Below are positions 1 to 7,206 of a stretch of DNA of 20,705 bases, piece after piece. Source of the DNA: JBBDWJ01 sp040902925 (GTDB lineage: Bacteria > Acidobacteriota > Terriglobia > Bryobacterales > UBA6623); the NCBI GenBank assembly GCA_040902925.1, contig JBBDWJ010000213.1, positions 1 to 20,705 on the forward strand. Reading direction: 5' to 3'. A program made the translations under genes and the position numbers. The notes under the pieces were generated by a model. That model was given only the letters and a program-made list of their open reading frames with translations. It ran no database searches and had not been told where the DNA came from. The stretch's first letter is position 1, and each line of letters begins with the position of its first letter.

Positions 1-246
1 CGTGGCGCAAGCTCCCCGCTTGCAGCGGCGAGCCCCCGCTCGACGCAAGGCACGGACGAACCAAACGGTGGGGACAGTCACCCGATCTCAAAGCCCGTGC
101 AGCCGGCCACATTCGTGTGCGGGTGACTGTCCCCGCCCTGCACAACATTCGCGCGTCGGGTGGACTGTCTCGCCCCGCACAACGTGACTATCCGCTCCGC
201 GGCCGCATTCCAAGTCTTGCCCGCACCCCCGCCGTTAGCCGCATCC
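1..246. other. Non-coding left edge
   Basis: Apart from the palindromic element at 70-134 and its partial repeat at 158-183, I see no gene in this stretch. Open frames crossing it have no recognisable domain, no convincing ribosome binding site, and run into the antisense of the methyltransferase gene. Confidence 0.6.
70..134. repeat. Palindromic REP-like element (copy 1)
   Basis: Two perfect 15-bp inverted arms, ggggacagtcacccg at 70-84 and its reverse complement at 120-134, enclose a 35-base spacer. The same arm core, ggggacagtcacc, forms a second element at 5737-5815. A decayed third half-copy (gggtggactgtctcgcc, from 158) repeats the right arm and its flank (121-146) in direct orientation. 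The structure fits a REP or IS200/IS605-like palindromic element mobilised in trans by a tyrosine (Y1/RAYT) transposase; that assignment is inference, because no transposase is present here. Confidence 0.7.
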
Positions 247-903
247 TCATCGCTTCTTCAACGTAATCGTCATGCCATTCCCAGTAGCAAACAAAGTCGT
301 ATCCAGATCCGGGTTCGTAGTCACCGCGGCCACATAACTCGGGTTGTCGGAGACCTCAAAAATGTTATGCGCCAAGATCAACCCGCCAGGGCGCACCAAA
401 GGCAACAGCTTGTCAAAGTAATCGCGGTACCCAGGCTTGTCGGCGTCAATGAAGACAATATCGATCGGCCCTTCGAGTTTCGTGACGGCCTCGTGCGCGT
501 CGCCAACAACCACAGTGATCAGATCCTCAACACCGGCCTTGGCAAAAATCTCACGCGCCGTGCGAGCGACATCAGGATCAATCTCAAACGTAGTCAGCTT
601 GCCGCCCGTCTTGCGCAATGCCAACGCGAACCAGAGACCCGAGTAGCCGGTGGATGTGCCGACCTCGACCGCGTTCTTCGCGCCAATCGACTAGGTCAGC
701 ATGCGAATCAAACGGCCGTCTTCGAGCGGCACGTTCATACGCCGCGGCACCTGCTCGCTCGTCTCGAGAATGAGCTTCTCGGCCGCATCCTGGGCCAAGG
801 CAGGATTGCCAAGGCCGCCCGGCCGGCGTTGCGCCATCACAAGAAACCCTCCCCCAATCAGTGTTACGCCTGCAAGGATGATTGCCACTGTGAAAGTGCG
901 CAT
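247..903 (-). pseudogene. O-methyltransferase (SAM-dependent, family 3), in-frame amber stop
   Basis: The product would be a class I SAM-dependent O-methyltransferase of the catechol/caffeoyl-CoA type. The start at 903 has a strong ribosome binding site (aggaggga) just upstream. Residues 1-25 form a hydrophobic signal peptide or anchor (TFTVAIILAGVTLIGGGFLV), so the enzyme would act outside the cytoplasm. Codon 71 is TAG (691-693). Reading continues in the same frame into the SAM-binding loop VEVGTSTGYSG, then FEIDPD, VVVGDAHE, the metal-binding region DIVFIDADKPGYRDYFD and RPGGLILAHN, ending at 247. Total length is about 217 codons, normal for the family. The stop lies immediately before the SAM motif, so neither half can work alone. 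Either the gene is a recent pseudogene (for example CAG to TAG) or there is a base error. An internal start upstream of the SAM motif is not evident. Confidence 0.85.
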
Positions 904-1369
904 TGCTCCCTCCTGTTTTAGGAATCGGCGCCGGCCCGAATTCACTCCTCGCGCAGCATAGCAAGTAGCGGGATGCGCACGGAGCGGGCGGACGGGATGG
1001 TTGTCGCCGTCTACCCGCCGACAGCATCACGACCACGCACCCGCCCCGGACCACCCAGTGGGTGTTTGCTGGAAAGCTGCAGTTCGGGTACAAAACACGG
1101 GTCGCCGCCCTATCGTGAGGTTCCTTGGAGTCAAAAAACACAAGCGGCAACAAACGTTAGAAACAGCCCCATCCAGCCTTTCCTCGGTATAGCCCTATCG
1201 GGCAACAGAATTTGACTTCCAAAAGAATCTAATGAACCTAAATTACTAAAACTAATAGATTTACATAATCGTCGTCATCCCATCTATGGGGGATAACTTG
1301 TATCCGGTTTTCAGCCTTGTGACCAGTAATTGAACTCGCCTTAACGAGGCGCTTTGCTAATGTACCTTC
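904..1369. other. Intergenic region upstream of the TonB-dependent receptor
   Basis: This divergent intergenic region separates the methyltransferase gene from the receptor gene. No ORF in it has family features. Bases 1210-1275 are markedly A+T-rich compared with the surroundings, as expected of a promoter region for the receptor, but I cannot pick convincing -35/-10 boxes. A small palindrome (cccatctatggg) lies near 1279-1290. No riboswitch was recognised. Confidence 0.5.
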
Positions 1370-4300
1370 ATGAGAAAGTGTCTCGCGATCCTTTTAGCAC
1401 TACCCGGTCTCTTGCTTGCTCAGTACGACACGGCAGCCGTTCTTGGGACGGTTTCCGACCCCACCGGGGCGGTCGTCACGGGCGCGCAAGTGACCGTTGA
1501 AAACACCTTGACCGGCATCCGGCAGTCCCAGCCGACTGACGATGCCGGCAACTATCTGTTCATGAACCTGCGCATCGGAACCTACCAGGTGTCCGCCGAA
1601 ATGGGCGGGTTCAAGATCACCGCTTCCGATCCTTTCAACCTCACCGTGAATGCCCGTCAGCGCGTGAACCTGACGCTGCAGGTTGGCGAAGTCACCGAAA
1701 GCATCGTGGTTACCGATTCGGTCGTCACCCTCGAAACCGACTCCAGCGACCGCGGCCAGGTCATCAATCGCGCCGCGATCATCAACCTGCCGTTGAACGG
1801 ACGCGCCTACGCCGACCTGGCCCTGTTATCGCCGGGTGTCCGCAAGTCGAACATCAGCGCACGCGACGCCTCGTTCAACGTCAACGGCCTGCGCAGCTCG
1901 CACAACAACTTCCTGGTGGATGGCGTCGACAACAATGCTTACGGCACCTCCAACCAGGGCTTCTCGAACCAGGTCGTGCAGCTCAACCCGGACGCCGTCG
2001 AAGAGTTTCGCGTGGTGACCAATAACTTCTCCGCCGAGTACGGCCGCGCCGGAGGCGCCGTCATCAACGCCTCGGTGCGCAGCGGTACCAATGAATTCCA
2101 TGGCGCGGCCTGGGAGTTCCTGCGCAACACCAAGCTGAACGCTGTCGGATTCTTCCGGCCCACCAGCGGGGTCAAGCCCGTTCTCGTGCAAAACCAGTTC
2201 GGCGGCGCCCTGGGCGGGCCCGTCGTCAAAGACAAGCTGTTCTTCTTCGGCAACTACGAGGGTTTCCGCCGCGTCGAGCGCAACCTGCAGTTCGCCAGCA
2301 TTCCAACCGCCGATCAGATCCAAGGACGCCTCGGTGTCCCGGTGCGCAATCCCATCACCGGCGAGGTGTACGAAGACGGCGTAATTCCGCAGAGCGCCAT
2401 CACGCCTTTCGCCAGCCGCGTTCTCGGCGACCTGCCGTCGCCCATTCGTTCGACCAACCCCAACGCGGTGCCTTCGAACAACTGGGAATACCTTACGCCC
2501 ACGCCATGGGTCGATGACAAAGGCGACGGGCGCGTCGACTATTACGCGGCCTCGCGATTGAATCTGTTCGGCCGCTACAGCCATCGCGAGCTGAATCGTA
2601 CCGAAAACCACGTCATCCCGGGCCCCTCCGGCGGCAACGCCAACGGCAACGTGCGCGTGCTCAACAAGCAGGCCACCGGCGGATTCAACTACAACATTTC
2701 GCCGACCTCGCTGATCGACTTTCGCATCGCGTTCGGTTGGACCGAAGGCGGCAAGACCGCGCTCGGTTCCGAACGTCCCAGCATGTTGGAAGAATACGGC
2801 ATCCCAGGACTGCCCGACTCGCCGGTCATCGGCGGCGGCCTCACGGCGCAATCGATCGGCGGATTCACCGCTCTGGGGCGGCAGTCTTCGAACCCGCAGT
2901 TCCAGAATCCCTTCGTCGTCAATCCGAAAATGAACTACTCGAAGATCGTCGGCCGCCATTCGCTCAAGGCAGGCTACGAGTATCAGGCCATCAACACCGA
3001 CATCTTCGATTTCAATCCGCAATACGGCCAGGACAACTACTCCGGCCAGTTTTCACGCCCATCCGGCGCGGGTTCGAGCAATCTCTACAACCTGGCGGAC
3101 TTCCTGTTCGGCGCGCGTTCGAGCTACAGCCTCAACAACGAGGTCGTGCTCAACTACCGCCAGCGCATGCACTTCTTCTATCTGCAGGACGACTGGAAGG
3201 TCGCTCCGAAGCTGACCTTGAATCTCGGCATGCGCTACGAATACGCGACGCCGCAGTGGGACGATCAGAACCGCATCTCGAACTACGACCCGGCGACCAA
3301 CACGCTGCTGCAAGCCAAAGACGGCAGCGTCTACGACCGCGCGCTGGTCAATCCCGACCGTAACAACTGGGCGCCGCGCATCGGCCTGGCCTACCAGGTC
3401 ATGCCGAAGACCGTGCTGCGATCCGGCTACGGCGTCAGCTACGTGCACTTCAACCGCCTGGGCGGCGAGAACCTGCTCGGCTACAACGGTCCGCACATCG
3501 TCAACCTGACGATCAATCAGGTCGCCACCCAGCCGGCTTGCTCGGGCGGCGAATACCGCGACTGCTTCCGCCTCACCCAGCAGGGCTACCCGACCGGCCT
3601 CGTCGATCCGTCCAACTTCTCAACCGCCACCACGCGCACCAACTACACGCCGGCCGACTACCGCACCAGCTACGTGCAGAGCTGGCACTTCACGATTCAG
3701 CACGAGCTGGCCAAGGATCTGGTGTTCGACATCGGCTACGTCGGTAATCGCGGCAACGGCCTGATGATTCTCGGCGACTACAACCAGGCGCGGCCGAACA
3801 ACCCGGGTGAAAACGTTCCGCTTGTGCAGCGGCGTCCGATCGCGGGCTACGACTTCATCCAGATCTCCTACGGCGGAGGCTTCTCGACATACCACGCCTT
3901 GCAATGGAAACTCGAGAAGAAATACTCCAGCGGTCTCTACCTGCTCAACAGCTTCACCTGGTCGAAGGCCATCGACAACGCGGCCGGCCACCTCGAATCG
4001 TTCAACGGAGACAACTCCCGTGTGAACTACCGCAACCTCGCCGCCGACAAGGCGCTGGGCAGTTACAACCAGCCGGTGAACAATACAACCACCGTCGTTT
4101 GGGAATTGCCCTTCGGGCGCGGACGCCGCTGGGGAAGCAGTGCCAGCGGCATCGTCAACGCCGTACTCGGCGGCTGGCGGCTGACCGGCATCAACACCAT
4201 GACCTCCGGCCAGCCGATCAACATCAGCTACGGCCCGCCGTCGGCCTTTTCGGTTTCGGGCGCGCCGACCTATCGCCCCAATTACCTTGGCGGCGACATC

Positions 4301-4639
4301 TATAGCGCCGACCGCGACCCAAAGAACTACTTCAACAAAGCCGCAATTTCGGCGCCCAGCACCGCCACCCCGAACGATCCTTCGCATCCGTTCGGAAACC
4401 TGGGCCGCAACATCGCCGAAACCGACGCCATCTTCAACCTCGACATGGGAGCCCACAAAGACTTTCAGTTGCCCTGGGAAGGCAAGCGTCTCGAATTCCG
4501 CGCCGAGTTCTTTAATCTGTTGAATCAGACCAACCTCGGAGCAGCATCGAGCAACGTGCTGGCAAACAACTTCGGCACGATCACAAGCCTGTCGTCGCCG
4601 GCACGCCAGCTTCAGTTCGCGCTGAAGTTCGTGTTCTGA
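1370..4639 (+). CDS. Oar-like TonB-dependent outer membrane receptor with carboxypeptidase-regulatory domain
   Basis: This 1089-residue outer membrane protein belongs to the Oar-like TonB-dependent receptors that are greatly expanded in Acidobacteria. A signal peptide covers residues 1-17 (RKCLAILLALPGLLLAQ). A carboxypeptidase-regulatory-like (CarboxypepD_reg/CNA-B-like) domain follows at about 20-105, starting at AAVLGTVSDPTGAVVTGA. A plug domain spans about 120-235, with NLPLNGRAYADLALLSPGV, VDGVDNNAYGTSNQ and FSAEYGRAGGAVINASVRSGTN. The rest is a long barrel rich in aromatic alternating strands, ending in LQFALKFVF with the C-terminal Phe typical of outer membrane insertion. Length is normal for the family. 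The family is thought to take up large substrates such as oligosaccharides or peptides; the ligand here cannot be read from sequence. No SusD-like partner or anti-sigma gene lies next to it. The ribosome binding site is weak. A terminator follows at 4669. Confidence 0.95.
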   Translation: MRKCLAILLALPGLLLAQYDTAAVLGTVSDPTGAVVTGAQVTVENTLTGIRQSQPTDDAGNYLFMNLRIGTYQVSAEMGGFKITASDPFNLTVNARQRVNLTLQVGEVTESIVVTDSVVTLETDSSDRGQVINRAAIINLPLNGRAYADLALLSPGVRKSNISARDASFNVNGLRSSHNNFLVDGVDNNAYGTSNQGFSNQVVQLNPDAVEEFRVVTNNFSAEYGRAGGAVINASVRSGTNEFHGAAWEFLRNTKLNAVGFFRPTSGVKPVLVQNQFGGALGGPVVKDKLFFFGNYEGFRRVERNLQFASIPTADQIQGRLGVPVRNPITGEVYEDGVIPQSAITPFASRVLGDLPSPIRSTNPNAVPSNNWEYLTPTPWVDDKGDGRVDYYAASRLNLFGRYSHRELNRTENHVIPGPSGGNANGNVRVLNKQATGGFNYNISPTSLIDFRIAFGWTEGGKTALGSERPSMLEEYGIPGLPDSPVIGGGLTAQSIGGFTALGRQSSNPQFQNPFVVNPKMNYSKIVGRHSLKAGYEYQAINTDIFDFNPQYGQDNYSGQFSRPSGAGSSNLYNLADFLFGARSSYSLNNEVVLNYRQRMHFFYLQDDWKVAPKLTLNLGMRYEYATPQWDDQNRISNYDPATNTLLQAKDGSVYDRALVNPDRNNWAPRIGLAYQVMPKTVLRSGYGVSYVHFNRLGGENLLGYNGPHIVNLTINQVATQPACSGGEYRDCFRLTQQGYPTGLVDPSNFSTATTRTNYTPADYRTSYVQSWHFTIQHELAKDLVFDIGYVGNRGNGLMILGDYNQARPNNPGENVPLVQRRPIAGYDFIQISYGGGFSTYHALQWKLEKKYSSGLYLLNSFTWSKAIDNAAGHLESFNGDNSRVNYRNLAADKALGSYNQPVNNTTTVVWELPFGRGRRWGSSASGIVNAVLGGWRLTGINTMTSGQPINISYGPPSAFSVSGAPTYRPNYLGGDIYSADRDPKNYFNKAAISAPSTATPNDPSHPFGNLGRNIAETDAIFNLDMGAHKDFQLPWEGKRLEFRAEFFNLLNQTNLGAASSNVLANNFGTITSLSSPARQLQFALKFVF

Positions 4640-4668
4640 TCCAGCGGCAAGGGTCCGGCTAACAATTG

Positions 4669-4700
4669 CGAGGGGCGTCCGATCCGGGCGCCCCTCGTTT
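4669..4700 (+). terminator. Rho-independent terminator of the receptor gene
   Basis: A 9-bp perfect stem (cgaggggcg at 4669-4677, cgcccctcg at 4689-4697) with an 11-base loop is followed by TTTC. It lies 30 bases after the receptor stop codon and closes a single-gene transcript. Confidence 0.8.
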
Positions 4701-4808
4701 CATTGCTGGACCATCCGGTCCTTCCCAACGCGCAGCGATCTCCAGAGCTCGGATGCGGCGCTCCCCAAGGGAAGCCCACGCCCGTCGAAAACGCGCCACC
4801 GCCGCCCG

Positions 4809-5144
4809 CTACTCCACCTCAATGCGGTGACTGATCATCCAGACGTCGAACTGCTCCAGCCGCGTCTTCCACCGGATCTTGAAATCCTTCATCCACTGAC
4901 GGCTCTCGGGATTGTCGGGCACATCCACGACCAAGCGCACCAAAGTATCGCGATAGAGTACGCCGCCCTTCCGCCAGCGGCCTTCCAGCTTCTGGGTTTC
5001 ATAACTAGCAGGACCAAAATGATCGACGATTTCCTGAAACGCCTCCGCAAGCCATTCGGCAGGGACTTCCCGCCCGTCATTGAATTGCAGTGGGAGCAGC
5101 ACCTCGAATCGACGCCAGTGGCTAGCCATGGTTCTATTGTCCAT
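4809..5144 (-). CDS. Conserved hypothetical protein, about 111 residues
   Basis: This is a small soluble, charged protein without a signal peptide or membrane segment. It runs from MDNRTMASHWRRFEVLLPLQ to WMISHRIEVE. The pattern of a strand-like start (RRFEVLLPLQF), a central helix (AEWLAEAFQEIVDHFG), a strand (VLYRDTLVRLVVDVPD) and a terminal helix plus strand suggests an alpha/beta sandwich of about 105 residues. I recall similar uncharacterised bacterial proteins with the same FNDGREVP and YRD..VRL signatures, but no function. I placed the start at 5144; the second ATG (5129) is equally possible. An upstream extension to 5342 is open but reads through low-quality, non-homologous sequence. 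Neither start has a good ribosome binding site. The gene is convergent with the receptor gene. Confidence 0.75.
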   Translation of the reverse strand: MDNRTMASHWRRFEVLLPLQFNDGREVPAEWLAEAFQEIVDHFGPASYETQKLEGRWRKGGVLYRDTLVRLVVDVPDNPESRQWMKDFKIRWKTRLEQFDVWMISHRIEVE

Positions 5145-5579
5145 GGAAAAGAAATAGCCCGTTCCGGCCGCAAATCGTTCGGCTGCGTCCGCGGCTAGGC
5201 GAGGCTCGCATATTGGCCCCCACGGTCTCGCCAGCAGGGCACGTGGTGGGATCAGAATCGCGGAGCTATCCCGCTTCCGGCACCCTTCGAGATCCAGCCC
5301 CGCCGTTTGAGAGCCCTGAAGCGGCGAAGGGCAATTGCCCACGGCAAAGCCGTCAAGGCGTAGCCCTGGGTGAAAATTCGATCAGAATGTCCGCCCTGAA
5401 GGACGGAGGACTGTACCGGAATTTCTCACCTGACAAACCATTCGCCACCACGCTAAAGCCTCGAATTGTGACCAGAGTTACAATCCTAAGAATAGGTTAG
5501 AGACGATCCGGGCCTTATGTTCCCCAGGAACGGAAAGAGTTTTGTTTAAAATCTGGGAAACTTAAACTATAATCCACGC
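5145..5579. other. Intergenic region with short palindromes
   Basis: No gene is seen in this stretch. Bases 5329-5406 form a small palindrome cluster: gggcaattgccc (5329-5340), acggcaaagccgt (5341-5353), and ccgccctgaaggacgg (5391-5406, one mismatch, TGAA loop). This resembles the hairpin mosaics elsewhere in the window. Bases 5500-5580 become A+T-rich and hold the promoter of the gene fragment that follows. Confidence 0.55.
5545..5573 (+). promoter_or_regulatory. Candidate sigma-70 promoter of the metallo-beta-lactamase-fold fragment
   Basis: A perfect TATAAT (5568-5573) lies 17 bases after a weak TTTAAA (5545-5550). The expected transcription start falls at about 5580, exactly on the ATG, so the message would be leaderless or nearly so. 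This agrees with the absence of a ribosome binding site before that ATG. Confidence 0.5.
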
Positions 5580-5736
5580 ATGCCAAGACTCGCGGTCGTC
5601 ATTCGCCTGGCTTGTTTTGTTTTTCTCCAAACACTCCACGCGGATCAGGGCGACAATTTGCTCAGGATCCACTTTATCGATGTGGGCCAGGGTGACGCCA
5701 TATGGGTTCAGGGACCGGCCGGGGAAGACGGCCGAC
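5580..5736 (+). pseudogene. 5' remnant of a ComEC-like metallo-beta-lactamase-fold hydrolase gene
   Basis: The frame begins with a signal peptide-like segment (RLAVVIRLACFVFLQTLHA) followed by LRIHFIDVGQGDAIWVQGP. That is the hallmark first strand and loop of ComEC/Rec2 C-terminal-type, secreted metallo-beta-lactamase-fold hydrolases. In this family the HxHxDH zinc motif follows some 40-60 residues later. Here the coding pattern ends after about 50 residues, exactly where the palindromic element at 5737-5815 starts. The frame then runs through the element to a stop near 5807 without any zinc motif. Beyond the element lies the 3' end of the opposite-strand oxygenase, so the rest of the gene is gone rather than displaced locally. 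The promoter seems intact, so a short peptide could still be made. Confidence 0.75.
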
Positions 5737-5815
5737 GGGGACAGTCACCAGGTTTTATTGTCAAATCCCGGTGCGCCAGCCCCAAACAGCATTCAAAAAC
5801 CTGGTGACTGTCCCC
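5737..5815. repeat. Palindromic REP-like element (copy 2)
   Basis: Perfect 20-bp inverted arms (ggggacagtcaccaggtttt at 5737-5756 and its reverse complement at 5796-5815) surround a 39-base spacer. The first 13 bases of the arm match copy 1 at 70-134, while the spacers differ. It interrupts or terminates the metallo-beta-lactamase-fold gene. Near-perfect arms with a shared outer core argue for one family of mobile palindromes. Confidence 0.8.
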
Positions 5816-5836
5816 CTGGCACCCAGAGTTCGGGTC

Positions 5837-6787
5837 TCAAGGTCCCGGTCGAGGCTTGATCCATCGCCGCAGCTTGCGGGCCGGCCAGGTGACTCCCGCC
5901 GCCAGCCGGTAAACCGGAGAACGAATTATCCCTTCGAGCAAAGCGGAAAACTTCAGCTCCCGCTTGTAGAGGAATTGAAGCTGCTGGTCGCGGCGCGCGA
6001 GCAAGTCGCGAATCTCCGCCACGTCCCCCTCGGTCAAAGTATGCCCGGGAACAACCTGCGCGGGCAGCGGGCGCTGAACGTAAACAGTAGCGTGGTCGGG
6101 AGCCGTCTCCGCCACCGGCCGCTCGCGAGTATAGAAATAAACCGCGATCGAGCGCCGCGAAACCTGCTGCTTCTCCCGAGGCAGCCGAATGCGGCTAAAG
6201 CCATGCCAGGAATTTTCGGAAGTTTCGAACAAGACGCAGCGATTCACCGCCGGCACGACAACCTTGACGGCGTTCTCCTCCGGCGGCAGCCACGGGTTGC
6301 GGTGCAGTTCCAGTCCCCCGCCCCACCCCGCATCCCACTCCGGGTTGAGAAACAGAATCAGGTTCAGCCGCCGGTGCTGCCGAGTTCGCGGGTGATAGTT
6401 GAAATCGACATGCGGATCGAGTTCCTGCCCATAGAGGTTCTCATGCGTCCCGCCGCCGATATAGTCGGGGTCATAAAGCAGCTTCGGGATGCCCGTAATC
6501 TCCCCGACCCACGAAAGAAACTCCCGCGAGCGCAGCATGCGGTCGAACCGCGCATAAGCCGGGCCAAGTTTCGGAAGCTCCTGAAACACCGCCTTACGCC
6601 CCGCCTCGCCGAATTCGTTCAGCGCATGTTCGCGGTCGAACGCCGGGAACTGCCCCATCAGTTCCTGACAATAAGCGGCGTCGAGAAAGCCATCCACCAC
6701 CAGGTGGCGAAACGGCTCAGCGGTTTCAAACGAGCGGCGCAGCGGCGCAGCCTGCGCAAGCACTGTGGGTGAGAGTAGTTCCAACAC
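5837..6787 (-). CDS. 2-oxoglutarate/Fe(II)-dependent oxygenase
   Basis: This 316-residue protein is a member of the 2OG-Fe(II) oxygenase superfamily (prolyl-4-hydroxylase-like, 2OG-FeII_Oxy_3 type). The double-stranded beta-helix region spans about 95-220. Iron ligands are visible as H126 and D128 (DPHVDFNYHP) and H195 (NSWHGFSRI). R211 or R212 (SRRSIAVYFYT) is placed to bind the 2OG carboxylate. The N-terminal FRHLVVDGFLDAAYCQEL is typical of the group. After residue 250 a basic, amphipathic tail (about 265-313, LQFLYKRELKF then TWPARKLRRWIK) may bind membranes or a partner. Relatives often modify proteins, sugars or secondary metabolites; the substrate here is unknown. The start is GTG at 6787, with no strong ribosome binding site. 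It lies downstream of the candidate ncRNA and is probably transcribed alone. Confidence 0.9.
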   Translation of the reverse strand: MLELLSPTVLAQAAPLRRSFETAEPFRHLVVDGFLDAAYCQELMGQFPAFDREHALNEFGEAGRKAVFQELPKLGPAYARFDRMLRSREFLSWVGEITGIPKLLYDPDYIGGGTHENLYGQELDPHVDFNYHPRTRQHRRLNLILFLNPEWDAGWGGGLELHRNPWLPPEENAVKVVVPAVNRCVLFETSENSWHGFSRIRLPREKQQVSRRSIAVYFYTRERPVAETAPDHATVYVQRPLPAQVVPGHTLTEGDVAEIRDLLARRDQQLQFLYKRELKFSALLEGIIRSPVYRLAAGVTWPARKLRRWIKPRPGP

Positions 6788-6956
6788 GGAACACTATCTT
6801 TTCCAAGTCAGGGGGATAGCGTCAACAGCAGCCGCGTCCGCGGCGACCTCCGGACTCAGCCCGATCGCGCGGCCAGCGCCAAGCCTACAGGAGTCGAAAC
6901 AAGCCAGTGATGGGAAAAGCGTCAGGGATCGAAAAACGGCGCCAGCGCGCGGAACG

Positions 6957-6987
6957 AAAAAAGGGGCGCCAACAGATGCCAGCGCCC
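6957..6987 (-). terminator. Rho-independent terminator after the aspS-downstream region
   Basis: Read on the minus strand, the stem gggcgc/gcgccc (6982-6987 with 6964-6969) has a 12-base loop and is followed by C and six T residues (6957-6962). A competing hairpin, cctca/tgagg (6986-6999), shares two bases with the stem, so the two cannot form fully together. It lies 220 bases after aspS and 170 bases before the oxygenase start. Confidence 0.7.
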
Positions 6988-7166
6988 TCAGGGATGAGGT
7001 TAACACTTGTTCGGAACCGTCGCCGCCGCGGGGGCCGATATAGCTCCCTCGGTGGCTGAAATTCCTGGCGAGGCGTCCTTGGGACTTGCCCCACCGCAAT
7101 TCCAGTCTCGTTCGTACGAGGTTTTCTCGAAAATAGCCTTACTTGGCTAAAGGGCTGAACCAAGTT
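6957..7166 (-). ncRNA. Candidate structured non-coding RNA (or structured aspS 3' UTR)
   Basis: On the minus strand this 210-base stretch folds into a series of local hairpins. They are a 6-bp stem (7141-7165, acttgg/ccaagt), a 5-bp stem (7107-7120), a compound hairpin (7067-7095, ggtggggc/gcctcgcc plus inner gtcc/ggac), and a 7-position stem with one mismatch (7022-7056). A 5-bp stem (6986-6999) and a poly-U terminator follow. A long-range pairing acttg(g)ttc with gaacaagt could close the fold. ORFs across it have no family features. Size and a terminal poly-U would suit a 6S-like or regulatory RNA. I looked for the landmarks of SRP RNA, tmRNA, RNase P and tRNA and saw none. I cannot identify a promoter, so a structured 3' end of the aspS transcript is the main alternative. 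Confidence 0.4.
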
Positions 7167-7206
7167 ATGTTGATGGCTCGCGGCGGGTGCGGCGGCTCGT
7201 AGCGGC

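Noticed and set aside
160..921. Long plus-strand ORF opposite the methyltransferase gene
   Set aside because: It is the antisense of the O-methyltransferase, has no domain, and exists because of high G+C.
1826..3022. 398-codon minus-strand ORF inside the receptor gene
   Set aside because: It is a shadow of the TonB-dependent receptor; composition is V/A/G/R-rich with no family features.
5702..6772. 356-codon plus-strand ORF across the oxygenase
   Set aside because: It is antisense to a protein with clear iron ligands and begins inside the palindromic element.
6794..7163. Overlapping short minus-strand ORFs between the oxygenase and aspS
   Set aside because: No domain, arginine/proline-rich repeats, and the region folds into hairpins with a terminator; better explained as RNA or 3' UTR.
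6957..7166. tRNA, tmRNA, SRP RNA or RNase P RNA
   Set aside because: The conserved T-arm, GGAAGGAGCA-type loop or GAGGAAAGTCC landmarks are absent on both strands.
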